This document shows, one piece after another, positions 35,691-45,300 of a stretch of DNA of 64,000 nucleotides (positions are counted from its first letter, which is position 1; each line of letters begins with the position of its first letter). Under the pieces are notes generated by a model that saw nothing but the letters and a program-made list of their open reading frames with translations, made no database searches and had not been told where the DNA came from. The position numbers and the translations under genes were made by a program. Location: assembly GCF_001428665.1 (NCBI RefSeq), contig NZ_LMIJ01000011.1, positions 589,165 through 653,164 on the forward strand, read 5' to 3'. The stretch is from Acidovorax sp. Root219. GTDB taxonomy: Bacteria > Pseudomonadota > Gammaproteobacteria > Burkholderiales > Burkholderiaceae_C.

Positions 35691-35697
35691 CTGGGCA

Positions 35698-36819
35698 ATG
35701 ACAGCACCAACCAAGCACCGCGTCGTCGTCGGCCTCTCAGGCGGCGTGGACTCGGCCGTCACCGCCCACCTGCTCAAGCAGCAGGGCCACGAGGTGGTCG
35801 GCATCTTCATGAAGAACTGGGAAGACGATGACGACAGCGAGTACTGCTCGTCCAACATTGACTTCGTGGACGCGGCCGCCGTGGCGGACGTGCTCGGCAT
35901 CGAGATCGAGCACGTGAACTTCGCCGCCGACTACAAGGACCGGGTGTTCGCCGAGTTCCTGCGCGAGTACCAGGCCGGCCGCACGCCCAACCCCGACGTG
36001 CTGTGCAATGCCGAGATCAAATTCAAGGCCTTCCTGGACCACGCGATGCGCCTGGGCGCCGAAAAGATTGCCACCGGGCACTATGCGCGCGTGCGCCAGA
36101 ACCCCGCCTCGGGCCTGTTCGAATTGCTCAAGGGGTTGGACCCGTCCAAGGACCAGAGCTACTTTTTGCACCGCCTGAACCAGGCGCAGCTGTCCAAGAC
36201 CCTGTTCCCCGTGGGCGAGCTGCACAAGACCGAGGTGCGCCGCATCGCCGAGGCCATCGGCCTGCCCAACGCCAAGAAGAAGGACTCCACCGGCATCTGC
36301 TTCATCGGCGAGCGGCCGTTCCGCGAGTTCCTGAACCGCTACATCAGCCATGCGCCCGGCCCCATTCAGGACGACCGGGGCCGCACCCTGGGCAAGCACG
36401 TGGGCCTGTCTTTCTACACCCTGGGCCAGCGCCAGGGCCTGGGCATCGGCGGCATCAAGGAAAAGGGCGCCCAGCGCGGCGGCGGCGAGCACGAACCCTG
36501 GTTCGTGGCACGCAAGGACCTGGCGAAGAACACGCTGCGCGTGGTGCAGGGGCACGACCACCCCTGGCTGCTGTCCCATGCGCTGACCGCGCAGGACGTG
36601 AGCTGGACGGCCGGCCACGCGCCGGCACCGGGCGTCTATGGCTCCAAGACGCGCTACCGCCAGCAGGATGCCGCCTGCACCGTGCTCGCGGCCGACGACG
36701 CGGGGCTGAGCCTGCAGTTCCCGGAGGCGCAGTGGGCCGTCACGCCGGGGCAGTCGGCCGTGCTTTACGACGGTGAGGTCTGCTTGGGCGGCGGCGTGAT
36801 CGCCAGCGCTACCGAATAG
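35698..36819 (+). CDS. mnmA: tRNA-specific 2-thiouridylase
   Basis: The 373-residue protein has the PP-loop ATP pyrophosphatase motif [10 protein letters not shown] (12-21). The two catalytic cysteines are Cys103 ([12 protein letters not shown]) and Cys201 ([13 protein letters not shown]). The tRNA-binding and beta-barrel domains follow ([23 protein letters not shown]). The enzyme thiolates U34 in tRNA-Lys, -Glu and -Gln using sulfur relayed from IscS through Tus proteins. The ATG lies 7 bases after a TACAAT -10 element. It is convergent with the DUF5682 gene, with a single base between the stops. Confidence 0.96.
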   Translation: MTAPTKHRVVVGLSGGVDSAVTAHLLKQQGHEVVGIFMKNWEDDDDSEYCSSNIDFVDAAAVADVLGIEIEHVNFAADYKDRVFAEFLREYQAGRTPNPDVLCNAEIKFKAFLDHAMRLGAEKIATGHYARVRQNPASGLFELLKGLDPSKDQSYFLHRLNQAQLSKTLFPVGELHKTEVRRIAEAIGLPNAKKKDSTGICFIGERPFREFLNRYISHAPGPIQDDRGRTLGKHVGLSFYTLGQRQGLGIGGIKEKGAQRGGGEHEPWFVARKDLAKNTLRVVQGHDHPWLLSHALTAQDVSWTAGHAPAPGVYGSKTRYRQQDAACTVLAADDAGLSLQFPEAQWAVTPGQSAVLYDGEVCLGGGVIASATE

Positions 36820-36820
36820 C

Positions 36821-39421
36821 TCAGCGGATCCAGTGCTGCAGCCCATCGCGCTGCAGGCTGGCCTCTAGCAAGGCCTGCAGGCGCAGGCCGGCGTGCAGGT
36901 CTTCTTCGGTGGTTTCGTAGTGCATGCCGGCGAGCGATGCGGCGGTGGCGTCGTCCGTGCCATGCAGCTGCGCCACCTTGGTGGCCAGGTCCGCCGTTTC
37001 CTGTGGGCGCAGCCCGGTGAAGGCCTGGCGCAGGTCCGGCAGGTGGGCCACGAAGGCCTCGTCGTCCCATTGGCGCACCAGGGCGTCCAGCCCCAGCAGC
37101 AGGCCTGGCAGACGCAGCAGCAGCTCGGGCGCAGCGGTCATCATGCCGCTCAGGAACTGCACCGCCTCTTGCGGCTGGGCTCCGGGGCCAAAGCGCTGGC
37201 GCACCACCGCGTCCAGCGCCGCGTCGTCCCAGTGGCCGTCCAGGTACAGCAGCGCAGTGGCGGCGCCGGCCACGCCGGGCGCGCAGCCGGCGCCCGTGGC
37301 AAAGCGCTCCAGGTGCTCCACGAGCAGGCTGGCATCGATGGCATTGCTGCCGTCCCCGTCCAGGCCGGTCAGCAGGCGCCCCAGCTCGCGCAACGAGAGC
37401 AGCAGGCGCACGGCCTGCTCCTGCCCGTCTAGCGGGGTCTGGGCCAGCGGCGGCAGCAGGTACAGGGCCGCGGGCCACACGCGCTGCAGCAGGCCGGCCA
37501 ACTGCGGGTTCTGCTGCACGCCCAGGGGCTCGCGTGCACGCCACAGCGTGACCAGCCGGTGCCCGCATTCCACGACGGAGCCGAGCGAGGCATCCTCGTC
37601 GAGGTGGGCCGAGAGCATGGCCAGCAGCTGCGGCAGCCGCGCGTGCAGGCCCACCAGGCAGGCGCGCTGCAGCAGGGCGACGGCGGCGCTGGCGCTGCGC
37701 CCGCGGCCCTGGTCGGACAGGGCAGCCTCTTCGCGCAGCAGCCGCGCCAGGCACACCGCCTCCACGCTCGCGCCGTCGCTGGCCAGCGCGATCAGGCGCG
37801 CCTCGACCATGGGCGACCAAGCGGCGCGCCATTCCTCGAACAGCATGTTCAGCCGGCTGCCGGCGATGAAATCGGGCCCGGCCACCCACTGTGCCAGGCC
37901 CGCATCGAGGTAGGCCATGGCGTGCAGGAAGCGGCTGCGCTCGCGGTGCGAGGGCTTGCGGTACAGGTCCAGCCGTACCGTGCGCGAGGCGCTGTCGTCC
38001 AGGCGCACGCCAGCGGCCCGGGCCAGGCGGCGCGCGTCCTCGATCAGCGGTGGCGAGCCGGCCGAAGGCGGCACATCGCCGATGCGCGTGCCGCCCAGGA
38101 AGGCGCGCAGGTCGGCCGTGAAGCCGCGCGTGCCCTCGTCCATCGCGCCCTTGACAAAGCACGAGCGGATCGCGTCCAGCAGGTCCTGGCGGCCCGGCCC
38201 GGCATTGCCACGCAGCTCGGCCAGGCGCACGGCCTGCAGTGCAGCGGCCTGCACCAGTGCGGTGGAGACGGCGTCGGCCTGGTCCTGCGCGCGGGTCTGC
38301 TGCGCGAAGCGGGTCAGCAGGTCCAGCGCCACCACGGTGAGGGGGTGGACCGCCCCGGTCGCCGGGACATCGCGTTGGGCCGGGGCCTGCAGCGCCTCCA
38401 GGGCTTCCCAGGTGCGCTGGTAGTAGCCCGGTGACGGCATGCCGGCGCCATAGCCATTGAGCGCATCGAGCTGCTCGAAGCTGTAGCGGATCAGCCAGGC
38501 ATCGGGCTCCGCGGCCTTGTTCTTTTTGGCTGCAGCCTTGGCGGGCGCCGCCAGGGGCGGGGCCGTCTTCCAGCTGCGCAGCAGCTCGGCGGTGTGAAAG
38601 CCCCCCGTCACCACCACGATGGGGCCTGTCACGTCGTTGCGCCAGCGGCGGATGTGCGCGGCCATGTGGCGCTCGCGCGGCAGGCTCAGCTCGGCCTCCA
38701 GCACCTCGGGCTCGTAGTCCTGCCGGGCCATGGCGCACCAGCTGAACACGTCGGCGAACAGCGTGCGCCAGTCGGCAAGCGCCTCGGGCGTGCGCAGTTC
38801 GAACAGCCTGTCCCACAGGTCGTGGTGGTCCACGCAGCCGAGTTGGCGTGCCATGGCGTTCAGGTAGCGGCTGTGGGCGAAGTGGCGCTCCTCCATCTGG
38901 CTGCGCGCGGTGTCGGGGGCCTGCGTTTCCTCCCCGCCATCGCCTTCGCCGTAGCGGCGCTCCCAGGCCTTGTGGCGCCAGGGCAGGTCGATGAGTGCGA
39001 CCTGCGCGCCGAGGGCCACACCCTCGCGCACGGCGATCCATTCGGGGCTGTAGTCGCACAGGGGGTAGAAGGAGCTGCTGGTCACCGTGCGCGGCGCGGC
39101 GGACTCCGGTTCGGCCTCGGTGCCTTCCTCGCCGGGGTCAGGCGGCTCGGCCTTGGCTTCGCGCGTGGCCTGGCACAGCCAGGCCACGGGGGTGCGGGTC
39201 AGCGGGTCCTGCAGCAGGGGCAGCAGAGCGTCGAGGTCATCCGGGCCCTCGATCAGCACGGCCGCCGGGCGCACCTCGCGCAGCAGGTGGCGCAGCGCCC
39301 AGGCACAGGCCGGGCTGTGGTGGCGCACGGGCACGAAGAAGATGCCCTCGTCGCCGAGCAACTGCTGCAGCAGGGCCGCTATTTCCGGCCGCAGGCCCAC
39401 GGGCTGCGGTGTTGTGCTCAC
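36821..39421 (-). CDS. DUF5682 family protein (YehM-like)
   Basis: GTG 39421, 2 bases after the stop of the MoxR-type gene, gives 866 residues; an in-frame ATG at 39466 inside that gene is the alternative. The N-terminal part includes GIFFVPVRHHSPACAWALRHLLREVRPAAVLIEGPDDLD, followed by WRHKAWERRYGEG and VVTGGFHTAELL. The C-terminal half is Leu/Ala-rich helical repeat. E. coli YehM belongs to the same family and is encoded beside a MoxR ATPase. Molecular function is unknown. The tight coupling to the ATPase implies that the two work as a pair. Confidence 0.8.
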   Translation of the reverse strand: MSTTPQPVGLRPEIAALLQQLLGDEGIFFVPVRHHSPACAWALRHLLREVRPAAVLIEGPDDLDALLPLLQDPLTRTPVAWLCQATREAKAEPPDPGEEGTEAEPESAAPRTVTSSSFYPLCDYSPEWIAVREGVALGAQVALIDLPWRHKAWERRYGEGDGGEETQAPDTARSQMEERHFAHSRYLNAMARQLGCVDHHDLWDRLFELRTPEALADWRTLFADVFSWCAMARQDYEPEVLEAELSLPRERHMAAHIRRWRNDVTGPIVVVTGGFHTAELLRSWKTAPPLAAPAKAAAKKNKAAEPDAWLIRYSFEQLDALNGYGAGMPSPGYYQRTWEALEALQAPAQRDVPATGAVHPLTVVALDLLTRFAQQTRAQDQADAVSTALVQAAALQAVRLAELRGNAGPGRQDLLDAIRSCFVKGAMDEGTRGFTADLRAFLGGTRIGDVPPSAGSPPLIEDARRLARAAGVRLDDSASRTVRLDLYRKPSHRERSRFLHAMAYLDAGLAQWVAGPDFIAGSRLNMLFEEWRAAWSPMVEARLIALASDGASVEAVCLARLLREEAALSDQGRGRSASAAVALLQRACLVGLHARLPQLLAMLSAHLDEDASLGSVVECGHRLVTLWRAREPLGVQQNPQLAGLLQRVWPAALYLLPPLAQTPLDGQEQAVRLLLSLRELGRLLTGLDGDGSNAIDASLLVEHLERFATGAGCAPGVAGAATALLYLDGHWDDAALDAVVRQRFGPGAQPQEAVQFLSGMMTAAPELLLRLPGLLLGLDALVRQWDDEAFVAHLPDLRQAFTGLRPQETADLATKVAQLHGTDDATAASLAGMHYETTEEDLHAGLRLQALLEASLQRDGLQHWIR

Positions 39422-39423
39422 CG

Positions 39424-40530
39424 CTATTGCCACAGCGAGCGGGCTGCTTCGTGGAAAGCCTTCCACTGCGGGTCGCGCCGGGCGCGCTCGCGCACCACGG
39501 TGTCGAAGTAGTGGCGCACGCGCTTGGCATCCTCGGTGCTGTCCTTGAGCACCACGCCCTGCAGCTGGCCGGCGATCTCGCGCGGGGTCAGTTCGCCGTC
39601 GTTGAAATGCCGCGCCTGCAGTGCGGCCGCATAGGCCACGTTCACCGCCTCGGCGGTGGACATCACGGCATCAAGCCCCTTGATGGCCGTGCCCTCCTGC
39701 GTCTGGCCGGCGCGCAGCTCCTGGAAGGTGGTGACCAAGAGCGAGACCACGTCGCGCGGCACGTTCACCGGCGCCTCGTTGCCGGCCAGCTCGCGCGCCA
39801 GTTGCGCCATCACCAGGTCGACCTCGAACTGGTGGTCGCGGATCGGGCGCACGGTCTCGAAGTTGAAGCGCCGCTTCAGGGCCGAGGACATCTCGTGCAC
39901 GCCCCGGTCGCGCAGGTTGGCCGTGGCAATGATGTTGAAGCCGCGCTGGGCGAACAGGCGCGCGTCGTCGCCGAGCTCCGGAATCATCAGCTGCTTGTCG
40001 CTCATCAGCGAGATCAGCACGTCCTGGATCTCGGGCGGGCAGCGCGTGATTTCCTCGAAGCGCACCAGCTTGCCCGCGCGCATGGCCTGGTACAGGGGCG
40101 ATGGCACCAGCGCGCGCTGGCTCGGGCCCTCGGCCAGCAGCAGGGCGTAGTTCCAGCTGTACTTGATGTGGTCTTCGGTGGTGCCGGCCGTGCCCTGCAC
40201 CGTGAGGCCCGAGTCTCCGCTGATGGCCGCCGAGAGCAGCTCCGACAGCAGCGACTTGGCCGTGCCCGGCTCGCCCACCAGCATCAGGCCCTGGTGGCCC
40301 ATGAGCGTGACGATGGCGCGGTCCACCAGCGGGTCGTCGCCAAAGAACTTCTGCGTCACCTGCAGCTTGGCATCGCCCAGGATGAACTGGCGCACCGCAC
40401 GCGGCGAGAGCTTCCAGCCCGGCGGCAGGGCGTGGGTGTCTGCTGCGGCCAGGCGGGCCAGTTCGTCGGCCCAGCGTTGCTCGGGCGACAGGCGCACGGA
40501 TTGGTTCGCGGAAGGGGGGGTGGTGCTCAT
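39424..40530 (-). CDS. MoxR-type AAA+ ATPase (YehL-like)
   Basis: ATG 40530 gives 368 residues. The AAA+ core has Walker A GEPGTAKS (86-93), Walker B LVRFEEI (about 155-161), a sensor-1 block FNIIATANLRDRGVHEMSSALKRRFNFE with the arginine finger region, and a C-terminal lid. MoxR ATPases act as chaperone-like remodelers, usually with a VWA-domain partner; here the VWA protein is encoded at 48371-49525. The frame is open upstream to 40734, but that stretch covers a terminator and is rejected. DUF5682 follows after 2 bases. Confidence 0.88.
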   Translation of the reverse strand: MSTTPPSANQSVRLSPEQRWADELARLAAADTHALPPGWKLSPRAVRQFILGDAKLQVTQKFFGDDPLVDRAIVTLMGHQGLMLVGEPGTAKSLLSELLSAAISGDSGLTVQGTAGTTEDHIKYSWNYALLLAEGPSQRALVPSPLYQAMRAGKLVRFEEITRCPPEIQDVLISLMSDKQLMIPELGDDARLFAQRGFNIIATANLRDRGVHEMSSALKRRFNFETVRPIRDHQFEVDLVMAQLARELAGNEAPVNVPRDVVSLLVTTFQELRAGQTQEGTAIKGLDAVMSTAEAVNVAYAAALQARHFNDGELTPREIAGQLQGVVLKDSTEDAKRVRHYFDTVVRERARRDPQWKAFHEAARSLWQ

Positions 40531-40649
40531 GGTGTCGGTGGTGTTGACGGCGGTGAGCGCGCACAGGGAGACGGGCTGCGCGCCCTTCGCAGCTATTTTG
40601 GACCAGCTTTGCGCAGTCTCCGCAGCAAGAGTGCATCGCTCCAAATAAA

Positions 40650-40681
40650 ACACCGGGCGCATGCTGTGCATGCCCCGGTGT
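40650..40681 (-). terminator. Intrinsic terminator after the Bax-inhibitor-1-like gene
   Basis: An imperfect hairpin with arms ACACCGGG and CCCGGTGT and a second inner pairing of GCATG/CATGC is followed on the minus strand by TTTTATTT. It lies about 50 bases after the stop of the gene ending at 40731 and before the MoxR gene, so the MoxR-DUF5682 pair must have its own promoter in 40531-40649. Confidence 0.75.
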
Positions 40682-40730
40682 ACTTGTTTCTGTCGGGTGC
40701 CCTTCGCAGGGCACCGGCCCAGGCCTTGGC

Positions 40731-41444
40731 TCAATCGTCGTTCGTCGCCAGGCTGATCAGGATGCGCAGCACGTACCAGAGCATCAGCGCGATCGACGCG
40801 AACAGGTGCAGCGCGGCGCCAGCGGGGCGGTCGGTGGGGTAGTCGTGGATGATGCGCGAGGTGTCGTACAGCACGCAGGCGCCAGCGAACAGCACCATGA
40901 TGCCGGAGAACCAGATGCCGAGCTTGAAGCCGAAGATCGCGCCGGCCACGATGGTGCCCAGCGCGACCAGGCCACCCACCTTGAGGATGCCGCCCAGGAA
41001 CGAGAAGTCCGACTTGCTGGTGAAGGCCGTCCAGGTCAGGGCCGCCACCATCAGCAGCGTGATGAAGCCTGCCGCGCCGATGGCGCCGGGCGCGACGATC
41101 TGGGCGATGCCGAACATGGGCGCGAAGATCAGACCCTCTGCCAGCACGTAGATCCCGAGTCCCATGAGCTGGGTCTGGGGCTTTTCCGCGTTGTCGGCCA
41201 GGTGGGTGGCGAGCCAGCCCACGAGCATGAAGGCGCCCATCACGCCCAACCAGATGAACTTGTTGCCGCTGCCCAGCAGCATCTTGGCGGTGGTGGTGGA
41301 AAAGCCGCTCAGCATCAGCACGGTGGACAGCACGACAAAGGCCAGGATGGCCGCGCCCAGGTGCTTGTAGGTGGAGACGATGAACTCGCGGCGCTCCATG
41401 GGGGAGCCGGACGGGTCCTCAGGGGTCAGTACATTGGTGTTCAC
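40731..41444 (-). CDS. Bax inhibitor-1 / YccA family membrane protein
   Basis: The 237-residue protein has about seven hydrophobic helices, beginning near residue 30 (HLGAAILAFVVLSTVLMLSG) and ending with LFASIALMLWYVLRILISL. The family landmarks are present, including VLYDTSRIIHDYPTD with the conserved acidic residues. BI-1 proteins are pH-sensitive ion or calcium leak channels; in E. coli YccA binds and modulates the FtsH protease. It lies between the two halves of the MoxR-related cluster. Its conserved start carries a short charged cytosolic N terminus. Confidence 0.9.
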   Translation of the reverse strand: MNTNVLTPEDPSGSPMERREFIVSTYKHLGAAILAFVVLSTVLMLSGFSTTTAKMLLGSGNKFIWLGVMGAFMLVGWLATHLADNAEKPQTQLMGLGIYVLAEGLIFAPMFGIAQIVAPGAIGAAGFITLLMVAALTWTAFTSKSDFSFLGGILKVGGLVALGTIVAGAIFGFKLGIWFSGIMVLFAGACVLYDTSRIIHDYPTDRPAGAALHLFASIALMLWYVLRILISLATNDD

Positions 41445-41483
41445 AAGGATGTTCCTCGGTTGTGGTTGTTGCTACTTCTCACA

Positions 41484-41512
41484 CAGGAAGCAGCCTTGTG
41501 GGCCGCTTCCTG
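41484..41512 (-). other. Stem-loop between two membrane-protein genes
   Basis: CAGGAAGC and GCTTCCTG (8-bp perfect arms) with a GC-rich 13-base loop lie between the DUF3592-like gene and the BI-1 gene. No T-run follows on either strand, so it may be an mRNA-processing or attenuation element rather than a terminator. Confidence 0.4.
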
Positions 41513-41533
41513 CCTCTCTCTTCGGGTAGGGAA

Positions 41534-42097
41534 TCAGGCGGCAGCCAGCTCGTCGGCGCGGCGCAGCTTGCGGTTGGACCATACGCCGGCGGCGCCCAGC
41601 AGCGTCAGCACGACGGCCAGCACCCAGATGCCGGCCCCGCTGAAGGACTGGGCCGTGGACGCGGCCTCGGCCTGCATGCGTGTGCGCGTGGCCTCATAGC
41701 TGATCACGGGCTTGCCGGCCATCACCACCTCGTAGACGATGTCGCTGTCGCTGCTGTCGTACAGCGCGGTGACCTTCTCGTCGATGATGCCGCCCACGAC
41801 CGCCTTGGGCTCGCTGTGCGCGATGCGCAGCTTGCGCTCTTCGCCACCCGCTTCAGGCTTGACGGTGATTTCGTAGTACTGCTTGGTCGAGCGGCGCTTG
41901 CGCTTGACCGTCACCTCGCTGGCGCCGGTGACCGTGCCGGCCACCGTCTGCAGCTGCTCCCGCGCGGTGTAGGCGTGGTCGCCATCGGCCTTCCAGCTGC
42001 TCCAGATGGCCATGCCAGCCAGGCCCGGGCCTGCCAGCAGGATGAGCCATGCATAGCCCGTGATGAAAATCAGTATTTTTCGGACAAAACCCGGCAT
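41534..42097 (-). CDS. DUF3592-like two-helix membrane protein
   Basis: ATG 42097, preceded by GGAGGAA, gives 187 residues. One membrane helix lies at about residues 8-31 (ILIFITGYAWLILLAGPGLAGMAIW) and another near 150-172 (FSGAGIWVLAVVLTLLGAAGVW). Between them a soluble beta-rich domain has VAGTVTGASEVTVKRKRR and YYEITVKPEAGGEERKL, which fits the DUF3592 pattern. No function is known. It is part of the minus-strand series between the DUF4132 and BI-1 genes, with about 230 bases of upstream sequence that are AT-rich for this genome and probably hold its promoter. Confidence 0.65.
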   Translation of the reverse strand: MPGFVRKILIFITGYAWLILLAGPGLAGMAIWSSWKADGDHAYTAREQLQTVAGTVTGASEVTVKRKRRSTKQYYEITVKPEAGGEERKLRIAHSEPKAVVGGIIDEKVTALYDSSDSDIVYEVVMAGKPVISYEATRTRMQAEAASTAQSFSGAGIWVLAVVLTLLGAAGVWSNRKLRRADELAAA

Positions 42098-42329
42098 GAA
42101 AATTCCTCCCTCAATCATTCACATTCAATGAAATCCCGCACAGCTCATGGGCTGTTGTGCGGTGCAAGGGCTGGATCATCGCGGTAGTTTTCGCGCCAAG
42201 ATGTCGCAAATTGTGAGAATGGAGAGACCTCACCAAAAAAACGTGAATTACGTCCGGTTTTCGTCGCTCGATTCAAACAGTTACGGCCTGAAATCTTGCG
42301 GTGCCCCTCTTCAGGAGCCCGCTGACAGG

Positions 42330-45300
42330 CTACCAGGGCATCTTCTTTTCCCAGTCGGCATCGAAACCGGTGCAGGCCTGGGCGATGGCCAGGTAGTCGG
42401 CGTAGGCCTCTGCCAGCAGCACGGGCGGCACGCTGGCCAGGGGCAGGGTGTTGTCGCCCCAGCTGCGTGCCTTGCTGTCCTCGAAGCTGAGCGTCTTGAG
42501 GGCGGCAGCCACGTTCTCCTCGGGCAGGGTGTTGCCGGAGAAATCGATGGCCACGCGCACGCCCACGCTCGAGAAGTCCTTGGTGTACTGGTAGAAGAAG
42601 CCGCCGTCTTCGGCCTGGGCGCGCTGGTAGCCGAGCTTGGTGAAGGCGCCGCGCAGGGTGAAGCTGTCGCTGACCCAGCCCTGGCGGTCTTTGATTTCGC
42701 TCACGGCCAGCCCCTTCTCGTCGGTGAAGGCCAGGGTGGGCGACTGGCGCGACATCTGCGGGAACAGCGGGGCTGTCTTGTAGTCCTTGAAGTGTTTCGT
42801 CCACGCGCTGGCGCTGGCCTTGTCCACCAGCGAGGCGTGGGCCAGGCGCACTTGGGCGCCGTCGGACAATTGCACCTCGTCGTCCTCGGTGTTGATCAGG
42901 CTGCCGTCCTCTGTGGGGCGAAAGCTCTGCAGCGCGGCGCCCTCGGCATCCACCTCCAGCCACACCAGTCGCTGGATCAGCCGGCCGGCCACCGGGTGGC
43001 GGTGCAGGTACTCGCGCCACTCGGCCACGGGCCAGTGGCGACCGGTGCACATGGCCTCGAACAGGCGGGCGGTCTGCAGGTCGATGACCTGCTTGAGCTC
43101 CTTCTTGCTGGTGGACAGCAGCGCCTTGGTCTCCTTGGCCTGCGCCGGGTCGTCGTTCTGGCGCGGCTCGGGCAAGGTCTTGATGGCCTTGCCCTCGGGG
43201 TTGCGCAGCTCGGGCTTCATCGCCGCGTCGAGCACCATGGTGAAGATGCGCTCGCCAAAAGGCAGCGCCAGGGTGCCGGTGTCGTCCAGGCCGGCTGTGG
43301 GTATGGTGCGGTCGGCCAGCTGGTCCTGCGTCCAGCCGTTGCGGTCGGCGATCTCCTGCACCAGGGCGCGGGCCTTGGTCTGCACCGAGGCCGTGCGGTA
43401 GCGGCGCGACAGGCCCAGCATCAGCTGGATCACCACCGGGTCGTTGCCCGGGGCCACGCCTTCGAGCATGGCCTCGATCTGCGAGCGGCGCTGGTAGTGG
43501 TCGCGCATGTACTGCTGCAGCAGGGTCACGATCTCATGGCCCGGCGCAAAGGCCGCCAGCGCCAGGATGCCCTTCTCGCCGATGGCGCTGCCCAGGTACT
43601 CGGCCATCTTCTCGCGCTTGCATTCTTCGAACACCTGGTCTTCGGACTTGGCGTAGTCGGCCTCGTAGTACTGGCGGTACTCGGGCTTGGCGTTCTGGTA
43701 GCCCTTTTGGTAGGACTGGTAGCGCTGCGGCGCATGGGCCTGGGCGTAGGCGATGCCTTCCTCGAGCGGCGGATGGCGCGTGTCCTGGGCGATGAACTGG
43801 CGCAGCACGCTGCTGCCCAGGGTTTGGCGGCTCCCGGCATCGAGCAGGCCCATGTAGCGCGTGAGCAGGGCGTTGCCGCCGGGCTCCTTGAGCTTGCAGG
43901 CCAGCACCACCCACCAGCGCAGGATCTCGGGCTCCACGGCCGTGCCGTCGGCCCAGCGTGCGGCCGGCAGCGCATCCAGCGCGAACCAGGCCAGGCCCGC
44001 AGGGGGCTTGGCCTTGAGGCCCTTCTTCGCCTCGGCCAGCAGGATGGCGGGGGCCAGGCGCGGCGAGATGTCATCGCCCAGGCCTTCCAGTGCGGTCAGG
44101 AAGGCGGCACGCACCGTCTCACGGCTTTCCTTTTCGAGCGCCTTGGTGAGGGCCGGCACGGCGTCGGTGTACTTCAGCTCGGCCAGCCAGTTCGCGGCCT
44201 CGGTGCGCACTTCGCTCTTGGTGTGGGTGAGCGATTCCACCACCTGACGGCCGATGCTCGGCAGGGTGGACAAGGCCTTCTGGGCCATGGGGCGGTGCGT
44301 TTTGCCCTCGCCCAGGGCCAGTTCCATCACGCGTGGCAGCCAGCGTGCCGGGATGGTGGGGAACACCGCCAGCGTCTGCAGCGCGGGCGCCAGCGCCAGA
44401 GCGCTGGAATAGCGCTCGGTGTTGGGCGGGGGGGCGGTCAGGCCCAGGGCCTGGTCGATGAACTCGGGATGCTCCATGAAGAAGGGCCAGATGCACTCGG
44501 GCGGCAGCAGATCCGTGGCGCTGGGGGTGTTCCAGTAGTCGGACAGCGCCGTGCGTGCCACTTCAATGATCGGCAGGCTGGAGCGCTGCATCAGCTCGGC
44601 CAGGGCGCGCAGGTCCACGCTGCCCCGGGGCTGGCGGCCCAGCCACTTCTGGAAACCGTCGTCGAACCAGAAGCTGCGGCCGTAGCGCGACACGCCCAGC
44701 CAGCGGATCAAGTGCGAGGGCCCGAAGGACGGCAGTGCGAACAGGCGGTTGCCGTGCGTCACCGCCTGGGCCACCTCGGTGCTGCGCAGTTTCTCTGTCT
44801 GCTTCCTGTCGAGCTGGCCATTGAGCAGGGCCAATGCCTGGCGCATGTCGTCCTCGGTCAGCTTGGACAGGTTGGCGTAGCTCTTCTGGCGCCAAGTGTA
44901 CTTGTGCTTCTGGGTCTTGTTTTCTTCGGCCTCTTCCTCGGCGGCGCGGCGCGCGCGCTCGATCACCTCGGTGCGGTTGGCCAGCAGCAGATCCAGCGCG
45001 TCCTGGCCCAGCGGGTTGTCGGCAAACGGAGCCCAGGGCGGGGGCTCGGGCAGGTCCTGCTCCTGCGCATTGCCGGCTGCGTCCAGCCGGTTCAGTGCGG
45101 CGCGGATCGCCTGCTGCACCGGCTTGCTGGCCTCGCTGGCCAGCGCGGCTTCGAGCAGGCTGCGCGTGGACTCGGCGGGCAGGCGCGCGAGCAGCTCGGC
45201 CGCCTGGGTGCGCTGGCTGGTATCACCGTTGTTCAGCAGTGCGGCCAGCAGGCGCAGGCGTTCGGCTTCGGCGATGCCCTCGATGTGCGGCACGGCCTCG

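Noticed and set aside
42137..42161. Imperfect hairpin CGCACA/TGTGCG upstream of the DUF3592-like gene
   Set aside because: The arms are short and bulged and no T-run is adjacent; too weak to call.
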